Positions 36,293 to 44,800 of a stretch of 64,000 bases of DNA are shown here, piece by piece. This DNA comes from Polaribacter sejongensis (GTDB taxonomy: Bacteria; Bacteroidota; Bacteroidia; Flavobacteriales; Flavobacteriaceae): contig NZ_CP150667.1 of the NCBI RefSeq assembly GCF_038024065.1, positions 558,001 to 622,000 of the forward strand. The letters run 5' to 3'. The notes under the pieces are model-generated. The model did no database searches. It was not told where the DNA came from and saw nothing but the letters and a program-made list of their open reading frames with translations. Numbering within the stretch: position 1 is the first letter of the stretch; each line of letters starts with the position of its first letter. The translations under genes and the position numbers were made by a program.

Positions 36293-39250
36293 TTATATTT
36301 CTTCTAATGTATCGCAGTGAAAATTTCTATCTTTTCTTTTTGCTGGAATTTGAGTTTTTGCTCCTCCCATTTTTTCCTGCAACATCATATTGATTAATTT
36401 GCTTTTTTCTTGCTTAATAGCTTCACGTTTTTTGATGTCTTCATTTCTATCAAAGAACACTTTTCCTTCTATAATTGTTTTTTCAACTTTAGCATAAATA
36501 GACATTGGGTGATGGCTCCATAAAACAACATCTGCATCTTTACCTATTTTTATACTACCAACACGGTCATTAATATGTAATAATTTTGCAGGGTTAATAG
36601 TAACCATATTCCAAGCTTCTAATTCTGTCATTCCGCCGTACTTTACTGTTTTTGCTGCTTCTTGATTTAGTCTTCTAGACATTTCTCTGTCATCAGAATT
36701 AATAGCAACAGTAAGACCTTCATTGTGCATAATTGCTGCATTGTATGGTATTGCGTCATTTACTTCGTATTTATATGCCCACCAATCTGAAAATGTAGAA
36801 GCACCAATATTGCGATCTTTCATTTTATCAGCAACTTTATAACCTTCTAAAATATGTGTAAATGTATTTATTTTGAAGCCCATTTTATCGGCAACATTCA
36901 TTAACATATTGATTTCAGATTGTACATAAGAGTGACAAGAAATATGACGTTCTCCGTGTAAAATTTCAACCAAGGTTTCCATTTCAGTATCTATTCTATA
37001 CGGTTTTCCACTTTTCTTTATAGCATCATATTCATGCGCTCTTGTAAAATAATCTGTAAAAACCTGTTCTACACCCATTCTTGTTTGTGGAAAACGTGTT
37101 CCGTTTGTATAACGAGATTGTTTTACATTTTCACCTAAAGCAAATTTTATAAATTTAGGAGAATTTTTATAAATCATCTCATCTGCATTTTCTCCCCATT
37201 TTAGTTTGATAATTGCAGAACGACCACCAATAGGGTTTGCAGAACCGTGTAAAATTTGAGAAGTAGTGGTTCCTCCAGAAATATTTCTGTAAATGTTGAT
37301 GTCATTAGGATCAATTACATCTTCCATAGTAACTTCTGCAGATGAGTTTTGAGCACCTTCATTCACAGCAGAAGCAGCAATATGAGAATGTTCATCTACA
37401 ATACCAGCTGTTAAATGCTTGCCTGTTCCGTCAATTTCTGTAGCACCTCTAGCACTTAAATTAGAACCAATCTTCTCTATTTTCCCGTCTTTTAAAAGAA
37501 CATCTGTGTTTTCTAAAACCCCTTCTTTTTCACTTGTCCAAACAGTAACATTTTTAACTAATATTGTTTCTGTTTTAGGTTGTGTATAATTACCGAATCC
37601 AATATTAGGGTAACTTACTGGAACTACTGTAATTGCTTTTTCTTCTTTGATTTTTTCCTTTTTTGATTCTTCCTCTTTTTGAATCTTTTTACTGGCAGAC
37701 CAATAGCTTTTATTTCCTTCGGTATCAAAAGCATCGCCTTGCATTACGTTAGAAGCATTTACAATTTTACCTAGCATTCTTGTAAAATGTTCGTCATCGT
37801 TTAATGTGATAGAAACCCAATCATCATTATATGAAAATTTTGACTTAATTTTTTTATCATCAATTTTAATAGTTCCTGTTTGCTTAGCTCCTTTACCTGT
37901 AATTGATAAATCGTAGTTTTTGTTATTTACAGATAACATATAATCACCTGTAATATCTTTAATATTCATATCATTAACTACATTTTTAGCTCCCTGAACC
38001 CAGTTTTCATAAATGGTAGTTTTAGCCTCAAAAACATCACCAGAAGTAATAATAAAGTTTGCGTAGCTTCCTGTATTTAAGTTTCCAATTGTATTGTTTC
38101 CAATTATAGTTGAAGGAATTGTAGTTAATGCAGCTAAGGCTTTCTCCTTCTCAAAACCGTATTTTATCGCTTTCTGTAAGTTTTTATGAAACGTATTTAC
38201 AGATTTTAAAGTGTGCGTTGTCAATGCAAAATTGACATCGTTTTTAGAAAGTACACTTAAATTAGATGGCGATTGATTCCATTTACGCATGTCTTTTAAA
38301 GAAATGTGTTGTGCCAATAAAGGATCTGAAACGTCATAAGCATCACTAAAATTAATTGGAATTATAAAGTTGGCATTTGTTGCTTTTATATCATTAATTC
38401 TTTCAAATTCTTCTCCGCTTCCCACAATAGTGTATTGCACACCAAATTCATCACCAACTTTATCTGCTCTTAATGCATCTAAAACAGTAGCAGTTTCAAA
38501 TATTTGTAATAAATTTTTATTGTTATTAAAGGCTTCTAAAGACAAATCTTTATTTTTCATATTGCCTTTTGCATACCAATCTGCATCATTAAAAACTTGG
38601 CGTAATAAAGCCATTGCCCCCATTCTAGAGCTAGGATACGCTTGGGTAGATTTTGCACTTTTATGAAAAGATAAATACTGTGCAGACCTTGTGTTTAAAA
38701 TTCGATAAGCATCAGATGTATTCGGGTTTAAGGCTATTAATAAACCGTTTCCTTGTACAATTCCGTCATTAGAATGTGTGTTAACAATTCCAAAACCGGC
38801 ATCAATTAAGCTCTTTGCTTTTTTGTTATCAAACTTAAAGCTATTAATAGGGTTGTTTTCAGGTCTAATATGATCGTTCCAATAATAACCTTCTCGTGTT
38901 GGTTCATATTGTGTTGTTCTATTTCTAGATCTCGGTTGACCTTGTGGTTTTGCGATTCCAAAATCAGAATAAATATCAATAAATGAAGGGTAGATTGTTT
39001 TTCCTTCTAAATCCATGGTTTTTGTTCCATCAGGAATTTTAACAGATTTACCAATGCTAACAACTTTACCGTCTTTAATTAGTAAAGTTCCTTTTTTTAC
39101 AATCTTTTTATGTGTTACATAAATAGTTGCATTTGTAAATGCAAAAGTGGTGTTTTTAGTTGTTTTTACTCCGCTATCTGTAGGGAAATATTCTTGCGAT
39201 TGCATCGAATAAGCCACAAATAAGGAGAAAAATAAGAGTAATTTTCTCAT
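36293..39250 (-). CDS. Large secreted protein with two amidohydrolase-fold halves
   Basis: A 985-residue protein with a signal peptide (MRKLLLFFSLFVAYSMQSQ). The first half, to about residue 440, is an amidohydrolase fold without the HxH motif (YPSFIDIYSDFGIAKP). A beta-rich linker follows, about 445-540. The second half, about 565-985, looks active, with H621 and H623 in VDEHSHIAAS, ISCHSYVQSE, FTHILEG and the aspartate in INSDDREMSRR. Related enzymes are imidazolonepropionase-like or cyclic-peptide and dipeptide hydrolases; the substrate here is unknown, probably a peptide or cyclic amide in the periplasm. It heads a two-gene operon. Confidence 0.85.
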   Translation of the reverse strand: MRKLLLFFSLFVAYSMQSQEYFPTDSGVKTTKNTTFAFTNATIYVTHKKIVKKGTLLIKDGKVVSIGKSVKIPDGTKTMDLEGKTIYPSFIDIYSDFGIAKPQGQPRSRNRTTQYEPTREGYYWNDHIRPENNPINSFKFDNKKAKSLIDAGFGIVNTHSNDGIVQGNGLLIALNPNTSDAYRILNTRSAQYLSFHKSAKSTQAYPSSRMGAMALLRQVFNDADWYAKGNMKNKDLSLEAFNNNKNLLQIFETATVLDALRADKVGDEFGVQYTIVGSGEEFERINDIKATNANFIIPINFSDAYDVSDPLLAQHISLKDMRKWNQSPSNLSVLSKNDVNFALTTHTLKSVNTFHKNLQKAIKYGFEKEKALAALTTIPSTIIGNNTIGNLNTGSYANFIITSGDVFEAKTTIYENWVQGAKNVVNDMNIKDITGDYMLSVNNKNYDLSITGKGAKQTGTIKIDDKKIKSKFSYNDDWVSITLNDDEHFTRMLGKIVNASNVMQGDAFDTEGNKSYWSASKKIQKEEESKKEKIKEEKAITVVPVSYPNIGFGNYTQPKTETILVKNVTVWTSEKEGVLENTDVLLKDGKIEKIGSNLSARGATEIDGTGKHLTAGIVDEHSHIAASAVNEGAQNSSAEVTMEDVIDPNDINIYRNISGGTTTSQILHGSANPIGGRSAIIKLKWGENADEMIYKNSPKFIKFALGENVKQSRYTNGTRFPQTRMGVEQVFTDYFTRAHEYDAIKKSGKPYRIDTEMETLVEILHGERHISCHSYVQSEINMLMNVADKMGFKINTFTHILEGYKVADKMKDRNIGASTFSDWWAYKYEVNDAIPYNAAIMHNEGLTVAINSDDREMSRRLNQEAAKTVKYGGMTELEAWNMVTINPAKLLHINDRVGSIKIGKDADVVLWSHHPMSIYAKVEKTIIEGKVFFDRNEDIKKREAIKQEKSKLINMMLQEKMGGAKTQIPAKRKDRNFHCDTLEEI

Positions 39251-39336
39251 AAAAATTTGAATTTGTTTGAATTAATTTCCTAAAATTAAACAGAACCTTT
39301 TTATAAAATGTTAAATTACGTTAATTTAACAAAGTT

Positions 39337-40422
39337 TTAGGAGTTTAAAGAAGGTATAGAAACCTCAAAATAACTAATAAATAAATCCACCACATAATTA
39401 TAAGATTGCACACCTTTATCTTGTTTATTGGCTTTTAAATAGACATTATATCCTTTTTTAAGAATTGGCTCAAACGGATTTTTATATTGCTGCCAAAAGG
39501 TATAACTCGCACTAAAATCTTTAAGTATTCCTTTATGAACTGTTTTCCAAAGTTCTTGGGATAAATTTTGGTCACGTTTTCTTAATTCAGAAATACAATA
39601 GCCCAAAGCCATTCGATAACTTGCATATTTAAAATAAAGATCGTCATTATAATTAGCTGCTAAAAAACCAACAAAATTAGCTTCGTTTTCTGCAGCAAAA
39701 CCAATTTGATGTGCCATTTCGTGACACGTTGTAGTTGGGTAACTTGTTTTAGGAAGCTTGTCGTTTACCTGTGCTTCACCTGTTAAAGGATTTAGATATC
39801 CTGCAGTTCTATTATACGTTTGCAGCAAACTCATTAAAGAACTTTTTACAGATTTATATTGATATTTTAACTGAGGAAAATCTTTAGATAAATTATCATA
39901 ACCAGAAATTGCCATTGTATACATCTCTTTTTGAGAATACGGATTTTCTACCTTTAAAGTATCATTTTTAGTGATTTTATATTGATACTCATTTAGCTTT
40001 TCAATGACATGTGCTGTTACTTTTTGAAGTTGCTCTGTAGTATATTCTTTTTGTTGATAATTTAAGTTTTTCGCCAAAGGCTCTCTGTAATAATTTAAAC
40101 CCCAAAAGAGATAAAAGCAAAAATAAATGACTGATAAAATGGCTGTAAAATGAACAATTTTTGGAATAAAATTCTTGAAACGTGTTTTTATCAATCTAAA
40201 TATAAAACGAATAAAAATAAAGAGTCCGAACGCCAATAGTATATCACCAACAGAAAAAGGAATCCAGCCTAAAATAATTCTTAAAAAAGAAGAAATAGGA
40301 GGGTAGATTCCGTTTGAATAATATTTCTCTATAAACGCAGGATTTTCTGCAGCCAATTGAATTAATATTATTTGTACTGGAAGTAAAAATGTTAGTAATA
40401 AATGTTTTTTATTGATTTTCAA
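39337..40422 (-). CDS. DUF3810 membrane protein with HExxH-type site
   Basis: A 361-residue protein with three hydrophobic segments in the first 125 residues (LLLTFLLPVQIILIQLAA, VGDILLAFGLFIFIRFIF, FTAILSVIYFCFYLFWGLNYY). A soluble domain follows with TTCHEMAHQIGFAAENEANFVGFLA. The HEMAH motif followed by glutamates 8-10 residues later looks like a zinc metallopeptidase site, and DUF3810 is common in Bacteroidota but uncharacterised. The soluble part probably faces the periplasm. It stands alone on the minus strand, divergent from dnaB. Confidence 0.85.
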   Translation of the reverse strand: MKINKKHLLLTFLLPVQIILIQLAAENPAFIEKYYSNGIYPPISSFLRIILGWIPFSVGDILLAFGLFIFIRFIFRLIKTRFKNFIPKIVHFTAILSVIYFCFYLFWGLNYYREPLAKNLNYQQKEYTTEQLQKVTAHVIEKLNEYQYKITKNDTLKVENPYSQKEMYTMAISGYDNLSKDFPQLKYQYKSVKSSLMSLLQTYNRTAGYLNPLTGEAQVNDKLPKTSYPTTTCHEMAHQIGFAAENEANFVGFLAANYNDDLYFKYASYRMALGYCISELRKRDQNLSQELWKTVHKGILKDFSASYTFWQQYKNPFEPILKKGYNVYLKANKQDKGVQSYNYVVDLFISYFEVSIPSLNS

Positions 40423-40624
40423 GGATACTATTTTTGTGTAAATAAGCGTTTATATATATTCAAATAAGAGGATATAATAGTTTTTAAAAATCCAAATTTA
40501 TTGGTAAAAATAACATTTCATTTTAGAAGTTGGCTGGTTATTAACAAGATAATAACATTTTTGTTTACAATAAATGTTCACAAATTAAAGTAAAGTTTAA
40601 CAAACCAATTTCAACCTAAAAAAG

Positions 40625-40632
40625 TACCTTTG
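40625..40632 (+). promoter_or_regulatory. -7 promoter element of dnaB, five bases before the start codon
   Basis: TACCTTTG is a full match to TAnnTTTG. With the ATG at 40638 the mRNA would be leaderless or have a leader of one or two bases. No good -33 box is seen. Confidence 0.5.
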
Positions 40633-40637
40633 TAGCA

Positions 40638-42155
40638 ATGGAAAAAACGACTCCTGTAACGGGAAAAAAGATAGATAAATCAAGATTAATTAGTCTTGAG
40701 AAAGGCAAGATTCCTCCACAGGCACTGGAGTTAGAAGAAGCTGTGTTGGGTGCAATGATGATTGATAAAAAAGGAATTGATGACGTTATAGACGTTTTAA
40801 GTTCAGATGCTTTTTATGATCAAAAACATCAAGAAGTGTATGCGGCTATTTATGAATTATTTCAAAATTCTGAACCCATTGACCTTTTAACTGTATCTAA
40901 CTTGTTAAAAAAGAATGGAAAACTAGAATTTGTTGGAGGAGATTTCTTTTTAATTCGTTTAACTCAAAAAGTGGCATCTTCTGCACACATTGAGTTCCAT
41001 GCTAGAATTATTTTACAAAAATTTATTCAACGTAGATTAATTTCAATTTCTAGTGAAATTATAGAAAATGCGTATGATGAAAGTACCGATGTATTTGACT
41101 TATTAGATGATGCAGAGGCAAAATTGTTTGAAGTTACACAAGGAAATTTAAAAAAGAGTTCTGAAGATGCAGGCTCTTTAGTAAAACAAGCCTTAGCTAA
41201 GATTCAAGAAATTGGGAATCAAGAAGGAATGTCTGGTTTAGCAACTGGTTTTACCAAATTAGATGCGTTAACTTCTGGTTGGCAACCATCCGATTTAGTT
41301 ATTATAGCTGCACGTCCTGGTATGGGGAAAACGGCATTTGTAATTTCGATGGCGAAGAATATGGCGATTGATTTTGGTCATGGTGTTGCTGTTTTCTCAT
41401 TAGAGATGTCTTCTGTACAGTTAATTACGCGTATGATTTCTTCGGAAACGGGTTTAACATCAGAAAAATTAAGAAAAGGAAATTTAGAACCACACGAATG
41501 GGAACAGTTAAACGTAAAAGTAAAACGTTTGTCTGATGCACCTATTTTTATAGATGATACACCATCTCTTTCTGTATTTGATTTACGTGCAAAAGCACGA
41601 AGATTGGTGTCGCAACACGGTGTTAAAATTATTGTAATTGATTATTTACAATTAATGACTGCTGGTGGAAAATCGAATGGAAATCGTGAACAAGAAATCT
41701 CTATGATTTCTAGAAACTTAAAAGCTTTAGCAAAAGAATTAGAAGTGCCAGTAATTGCTCTTTCTCAGTTATCTCGTGCGGTAGAAACGCGTGGAGGATC
41801 TAAAAGGCCTTTACTTTCTGATTTACGTGAATCTGGAGCAATTGAGCAGGATGCCGATATTGTATCGTTTATTTTCCGTCCAGAATACTACGGAATGACA
41901 GAATGGGATGATGATGATCATTCACCATGTGAGGGACAAGGAGAGTTTATCGTTGCGAAACACAGAAATGGTGGTTTAGAAAATATTCGTTTGAAATTTA
42001 CCGGTCACTTAGCAAAATTCTCAGATTTAGAAGAAGGGTTCAGCTCAGAATTTCAATCATCTATGAATGCAGACTTCCCTGAAGATCCTTTTGCAGGACA
42101 AGGTGGAGTAGACCCGAAAGATGCTTTTGGAGGTGCTGATGATGTTCCTTTTTAG
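40638..42155 (+). CDS. dnaB: Replicative DNA helicase
   Basis: A 505-residue hexameric replicative helicase that unwinds DNA at the fork. The N-terminal domain is PPQALELEEAVLGAMMIDKKGIDDV, and the RecA-like motor has Walker A ARPGMGKTAFV, Walker B KIIVIDYLQLM and the ALSQLSRAVETR and DLRESGAIEQDADIV stretches. The acidic, glycine-rich C-terminal tail (FPEDPFAGQGGVDPKDAFGG) is usual in flavobacteria. It is a single-gene unit with a terminator 45 bases after its stop. Confidence 0.97.
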   Translation: MEKTTPVTGKKIDKSRLISLEKGKIPPQALELEEAVLGAMMIDKKGIDDVIDVLSSDAFYDQKHQEVYAAIYELFQNSEPIDLLTVSNLLKKNGKLEFVGGDFFLIRLTQKVASSAHIEFHARIILQKFIQRRLISISSEIIENAYDESTDVFDLLDDAEAKLFEVTQGNLKKSSEDAGSLVKQALAKIQEIGNQEGMSGLATGFTKLDALTSGWQPSDLVIIAARPGMGKTAFVISMAKNMAIDFGHGVAVFSLEMSSVQLITRMISSETGLTSEKLRKGNLEPHEWEQLNVKVKRLSDAPIFIDDTPSLSVFDLRAKARRLVSQHGVKIIVIDYLQLMTAGGKSNGNREQEISMISRNLKALAKELEVPVIALSQLSRAVETRGGSKRPLLSDLRESGAIEQDADIVSFIFRPEYYGMTEWDDDDHSPCEGQGEFIVAKHRNGGLENIRLKFTGHLAKFSDLEEGFSSEFQSSMNADFPEDPFAGQGGVDPKDAFGGADDVPF

Positions 42156-42199
42156 TCGATAATCGACATTTAAATAGTAAAGAATTTATAAAATTATAG

Positions 42200-42241
42200 A
42201 AATACACAATTGCTTTAAAGTAATTGTGTATTTTAGTTTTT
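42200..42241 (+). terminator. Terminator of dnaB
   Basis: Arms AAATACACAATT and AATTGTGTATTT enclose a 10-base loop, followed by TAGTTTTTA. Confidence 0.82.
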
Positions 42242-42261
42242 AGATATGAAGAAGCTTTAAT

Positions 42262-42387
42262 ATGTGTACTTATAAAATTTTCACCAAACAAGAACTTTTT
42301 TCTAGAGCAGAAGAAGCTAATAGAGATTATTTAAATGGAAATTTTTCTACACAAGAAGATTTTGAAAAAGAAAGTGCAAATTGGTAA
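42262..42387 (+). CDS. Very small protein (41 residues), unknown function
   Basis: An ATG-started frame encodes 41 residues, beginning MCTYKIFTKQELFSRAEEAN and ending DFEKESANW. It is acidic and helical with flavobacterial codon use. It lies just after the dnaB terminator, and its TAA is separated by one base from the ATG of the next gene, a spacing typical of translational coupling. I do not recognise the family. It could be a true small protein or a leader peptide for the secreted protein downstream. Confidence 0.5.
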   Translation: MCTYKIFTKQELFSRAEEANRDYLNGNFSTQEDFEKESANW

Positions 42388-42388
42388 T

Positions 42389-43648
42389 ATGAAAAAAAAC
42401 CTAACAATCTTAATATTTCTCTTACTCTCAAACTCAATTTGGGCCTCTTTTATATACGTACCAATGAGTCATGATAATCAAAAAAACCATTTAAAAGCAT
42501 ACGGAATTGTCTATTTTTCATTAGAGGCAGGCTTAAAATCGAAATGGTTATTAAATTATGATGGAGGTGCTTTTTTAATAGAAAACAATAAAATAGCAGA
42601 AAATGAATGTAAAATACGTGGAGTTTCTTACCAAATAATTTCAGATGCAAAAGCACAATTAATTTTAGAAGAAATTTCTTCTCCTTCATCGAATCAAGAT
42701 GCAGTAACTTTAGAAAAAGCACCCAAAATAGCAGTATATTCTCCTAAAGATAAAATGCCTTGGGATGATGCGGTAACTATGGTTTTAACGTATGCTGAAA
42801 TTCCGTTTGATGTTATTTATGACAAAGAAGTTTTAGAAGATAAGCTACTTTTATATGAGTGGTTGCATTTACATCACGAAGATTTTACGGGGCAATATGG
42901 TAAGTTTTACGGTTCTTTTAGAACAGCTCCTTGGTATTTAGAAGCTAAGAAAAACTCAGAAAAAAAAGCTTTAGTATTAGGGTTTTCTAAAGTTTCTGAA
43001 GAGAAATTAGCTGTTGCAAAAAAAATAAGAGATTATGTAATTGGTGGTGGTTTTATGTTCGCCATGTGTTCTGCAACCGATAGTTTTGATATTGCTTTAT
43101 CCGCAGAAGGAGTAGATATTGCTGAGGCAATGTTTGATGGTGATGCTTCTGACTTAAATTATCAATCGAAAATAAATTATAATAAAACCTTTGCTTTTAA
43201 GAATTTTCAATTGGTAAAAAATCCAAGTACGTACGAGTTTTCTAATATAGACATGACTGATAAACGTAAAATTCCTAAAACTTCAGATTATTTTTCTTTA
43301 GGTGAATTTTCTGCAAAATGGGATCCAGTGCCAACCATGTTAACGCAAAATCATACTGTTTTAGTAAAAGGGTTTATGGGGCAAACTACAGCGTTTAATA
43401 GAAATACAGTTAAATCTAATGTTTTGGTTTTAGGTGAAAATAAAACCAATAGAGAGGCTCGTTATATTCATGGAACCAAAGGAAAAGGAATGTTTACTTT
43501 TTATGGTGGTCATGATCCAGAAGATTATTCACATAGAGTAAACGATCCAAAAACGGAATTAGATTTACACCCAACTTCACCAGGTTATCGCTTAATTTTA
43601 AATAATGTGTTGTTTCCTGCAGCAAAGAAAAAGAAACAAAAAACATAG
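42389..43648 (+). CDS. Secreted protein of the group often labelled asparagine synthetase B
   Basis: Started at the ATG at 42389, the protein has 419 residues and a signal peptide (MKKNLTILIFLLLSNSIWA). A longer frame from 42335 overlaps the small upstream gene and hides the signal. The centre (residues about 120-290) looks like a class I glutamine-amidotransferase or ThuA fold (ALVLGFSKVSEEKLAVAKKIRDYVIGGGFMFAMCSATD), with C and H candidates (AMCSATD; YGGHDPEDYSHR). It has neither the N-terminal Cys of class II amidotransferases nor the SGGxDS motif of AsnB, so I do not use that name. Periplasmic role unknown. Confidence 0.7.
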   Translation: MKKNLTILIFLLLSNSIWASFIYVPMSHDNQKNHLKAYGIVYFSLEAGLKSKWLLNYDGGAFLIENNKIAENECKIRGVSYQIISDAKAQLILEEISSPSSNQDAVTLEKAPKIAVYSPKDKMPWDDAVTMVLTYAEIPFDVIYDKEVLEDKLLLYEWLHLHHEDFTGQYGKFYGSFRTAPWYLEAKKNSEKKALVLGFSKVSEEKLAVAKKIRDYVIGGGFMFAMCSATDSFDIALSAEGVDIAEAMFDGDASDLNYQSKINYNKTFAFKNFQLVKNPSTYEFSNIDMTDKRKIPKTSDYFSLGEFSAKWDPVPTMLTQNHTVLVKGFMGQTTAFNRNTVKSNVLVLGENKTNREARYIHGTKGKGMFTFYGGHDPEDYSHRVNDPKTELDLHPTSPGYRLILNNVLFPAAKKKKQKT

Positions 43649-43728
43649 ATTTTTATCATTTTAAAATTCTTCTTTTCATAAAATATCATTTTAATTGATC
43701 ATAAAGCTGTTTTTGCTTACAATTAATC

Positions 43729-43759
43729 TTGTAAGTTGCTATTAAAAAAATTACTTTTG
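43729..43759 (+). promoter_or_regulatory. Promoter of the transketolase subunit gene
   Basis: TTG (43729-43731), 20 bases, then TACTTTTG (43752-43759), a full -7 match. The ATG at 43779 lies 19 bases downstream. Confidence 0.7.
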
Positions 43760-43778
43760 TCCAAATTAAAATAACAAA

Positions 43779-44624
43779 ATGCCAACAACACAACAATTAC
43801 AAGATTTTACGCAACAAGTTCGTAGAGATATATTACGCATGGTTCATAAAGTTAACTCTGGTCACCCAGGTGGATCTTTAGGATGTGCAGAATTTATTAC
43901 TTGCTTATATCAAGAAGTAATGGACTATTCTACAGATTTTACAATGGACGGAAAGAATGAGGATTTATTCTTCCTTTCAAACGGACATATTTCTCCAGTA
44001 TTTTATAGTGTTTTGGCGCATAGTGGATTTTTCCCTGTAGAAGAATTATCAACTTTTAGATTGTTAAATTCTCGTTTACAAGGACACCCAACTACGCATG
44101 AAGGTTTACCTGGTGTAAGAATTGCTTCTGGATCTTTAGGTCAAGGAATGTCTAATGCTTTAGGTGCTGCACAAGCAAAAAAATTAAATGGAGACGATAA
44201 AATAGTGTATAGTTTACATGGTGATGGTGAATTGCAAGAAGGACAGAACTGGGAAGCAATTATGTACGCATCAGCAAAAAAAGTAGACAATATTATTTGT
44301 ACAATCGATTTAAACGAAAAGCAAATTGATGGAACTACTGATGAAGTTTTAGCAATGGGAAGCATCAGAGCTAAATTTGAAGCTTTTGATTGGGACGTTA
44401 TTGATGTTGAAAAAGGGAATGATATTGAAGCTATTTTAGCTGGTTTAGCTGAAGCAAAAGCATTAACAGGAAAAGGAAAACCAGTTTGTATTTTATTACA
44501 TACAGAAATGGGGAATGGTGTAGACTTTATGATGCATACACATGCTTGGCATGGTAAAGCACCTAGTGATGAGCAGTTAGAAAATGCATTGGCTCAAAAC
44601 CCTGCAACTTTAGGAGATTACTAA
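43779..44624 (+). CDS. Transketolase N-terminal (thiamine diphosphate-binding) subunit
   Basis: A 281-residue protein equal to the first third of full-length transketolase, the pyrophosphate-binding domain. Motifs are KVNSGHPGGSLG, LSNGHISPVFYS, GSLGQGMSNALGAA and the ThDP site HGDGELQEGQNWEA...DLNEKQIDG. The pyrimidine-binding half is normally a second gene directly downstream in split transketolases. Here a terminator and then bshA follow, so the partner subunit must be encoded elsewhere. Alternatively it belongs to another split ThDP enzyme, but the motifs favour transketolase. Confidence 0.88.
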   Translation: MPTTQQLQDFTQQVRRDILRMVHKVNSGHPGGSLGCAEFITCLYQEVMDYSTDFTMDGKNEDLFFLSNGHISPVFYSVLAHSGFFPVEELSTFRLLNSRLQGHPTTHEGLPGVRIASGSLGQGMSNALGAAQAKKLNGDDKIVYSLHGDGELQEGQNWEAIMYASAKKVDNIICTIDLNEKQIDGTTDEVLAMGSIRAKFEAFDWDVIDVEKGNDIEAILAGLAEAKALTGKGKPVCILLHTEMGNGVDFMMHTHAWHGKAPSDEQLENALAQNPATLGDY

Positions 44625-44659
44625 GAATTAGCGTCTTTAGATTCTAAAATTAATATATT

Positions 44660-44696
44660 AAAAAAGCTTTTCGATCTAATTGAAAAGCTTTTTTTA
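44660..44696 (+). terminator. Terminator after the transketolase subunit
   Basis: Arms AAAAAAGCTTTTC and GAAAAGCTTTTTT around a 9-base loop with a T run. Confidence 0.88.
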
Positions 44697-44800
44697 TGCT
44701 TTTATTTTGATTTCGACTGTAAGAATAGAAGTATATTTACAACTAAAGAATCGTATTTATAGATCTTTACTGTAAATCTTTTAATATTTCAAAAAATTAT

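Noticed and set aside
42335..42388. Longer frame in front of the secreted AsnB-labelled protein
   Set aside because: It overlaps the small upstream gene and hides a clear signal peptide starting at 42389.
42389..43648. Name asparagine synthetase B
   Set aside because: There is no N-terminal catalytic Cys nor SGGxDS motif, and the protein is secreted.
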